Assembly: GCA_022701365.1 (NCBI GenBank)
Contig: JAKUHH010000177.1
Location: 992,001 to 1,056,000 of the forward strand
Reading direction: 5' to 3'
DNA length: 64,000 nt
DNA from: Mycocentrospora acerina
Lineage: Eukaryota; Ascomycota; Dothideomycetes; Pleosporales
How positions within the stretch are numbered: position 1 is the stretch's first letter; every line of letters begins with the position of its first letter. Both the position numbers and the translations under genes were made by a program. Positions 63,603 to 64,000 of the stretch are shown here, piece by piece. The notes under the pieces are model-generated. The model had not been told where the DNA came from. It worked only from the letters and a program-made list of their open reading frames with translations, and did not search any database.

Positions 63603-64000
63603 ATGTCGTCCAAGGAGCCCCAGCCCAACGACGCCGAGAAGAACATTGAGATCTGGAAGGTCAAGAAGCTGATCAAGCGTCTTGAAGCCGCCCGTGGCAA
63701 TGGCACCAGCATGATTTCGCTCATCATCCGTACGTGAGCCACCATTACTACCACCACTGTCACAACTACCACCGCCATCACTACTACCACCACCACCATC
63801 ACCACCACTTGCACACCTTGCCTGCCTACCCTCTATCCACGCCCCTACTCACCATGCACAGCGCCCAAGGACCAGGTCTCGCGCGCCGCCAAGATGTTGG
63901 CTGAAGAATTTGTACGTCTGTCCTCGAGTGAGCCCATTCCACAGCACAGCACAGCACAATTCAGTACAGTACTGTATAATACTGTATTATAATACTGTAT
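63603..64000 (+). CDS. SUP45: Eukaryotic release factor 1 (eRF1), 5' part
   Basis: Class I release factor that reads all three stop codons and triggers peptide release with eRF3. Only the first 59 codons are in the window: exons 63603-63729 and 63862-63911; a third intron begins at 63912 (GTACGT) and runs past the end. The protein starts MSSKEPQPNDAEKNIEIWKV, then KKLIKRLEAARGNGTSMISL, and after the junction PPKDQVSRAAKMLAEEF, which matches the N domain. The NIKS stop-codon motif should lie just beyond the window edge. Intron 1 (132 bp) is filled with CAC/CAT/ACT repeats. The gene is cut by the window, not truncated as far as I can see. Confidence 0.95.
63744..63812 (+). repeat. CAC/CAT trinucleotide tract in eRF1 intron 1
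   Basis: Imperfect ACC/CAC/ACT triplets occupying most of the intron between donor 63730 and acceptor 63861. Confidence 0.85.

Overview
The window is nuclear DNA of a filamentous ascomycete. The evidence is many short spliceosomal introns (about 45-185 bp, GT...AG, with CTAAC/CTGAC-like branch sites), fungal-specific families (DUF2015, fungal patatin-like proteins, a NACHT/C2H2 NLR-like protein, fungal expansin-like protein) and fungal versions of housekeeping proteins. Gene content and style suggest Dothideomycetes, probably Pleosporales; this is inference, and no species is claimed. No tRNA, rRNA, CRISPR array or intact transposon was recognised.

Layout. 0-4.5 kb: an NLR-like NACHT/zinc-finger gene cut by the window edge, then an AT-rich gene-free stretch. 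4.5-21.4 kb: a very long single-exon Snt1-like SANT corepressor subunit, deoxyhypusine synthase, a MATH/USP-like/MORN/RING protein and a patatin-like lipase. 21.4-23.7 kb: gene-free. 23.7-28.1 kb: a compact block holding the tiny TOM7 gene (three exons), SF3b4/Hsh49, a DUF2015 protein and ribosomal protein eL28. 28.1-34.0 kb: the longest gene-poor stretch, with no supportable gene. 34-44.5 kb: alpha-actinin and a monovalent cation/proton antiporter (divergent), PAK kinase Cla4, and a short-chain dehydrogenase. 44.6-51.3 kb: an atypical protein kinase, then a serine/proline-rich protein lying immediately downstream of, and perhaps fused to, a C78/ZUFSP-type peptidase. 52-64 kb: an HTD2-like hotdog dehydratase with a long tail, a secreted expansin-like protein, Bmt2 rRNA methyltransferase divergent from ribosomal protein uL23, small Tim8, an AVT1-type amino-acid transporter, and the 5' end of eRF1.

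Functional threads. Translation is heavily represented: DHS makes hypusine on eIF5A, eL28 and uL23 are large-subunit proteins, Bmt2 modifies 25S rRNA and eRF1 ends translation. Tom7 and Tim8 belong to mitochondrial protein import. Cla4 and alpha-actinin serve polarity and cytokinesis. Neighbours are often divergent pairs sharing short promoters (TOM7/SF3b4, DUF2015/eL28, actinin/antiporter, Bmt2/uL23, Avt1/eRF1). Coordinates of spliced genes run from start to stop codon; the exons I deduced are in the evidence text. Exon joins come from reading frame, splice motifs and family knowledge, not from transcripts.
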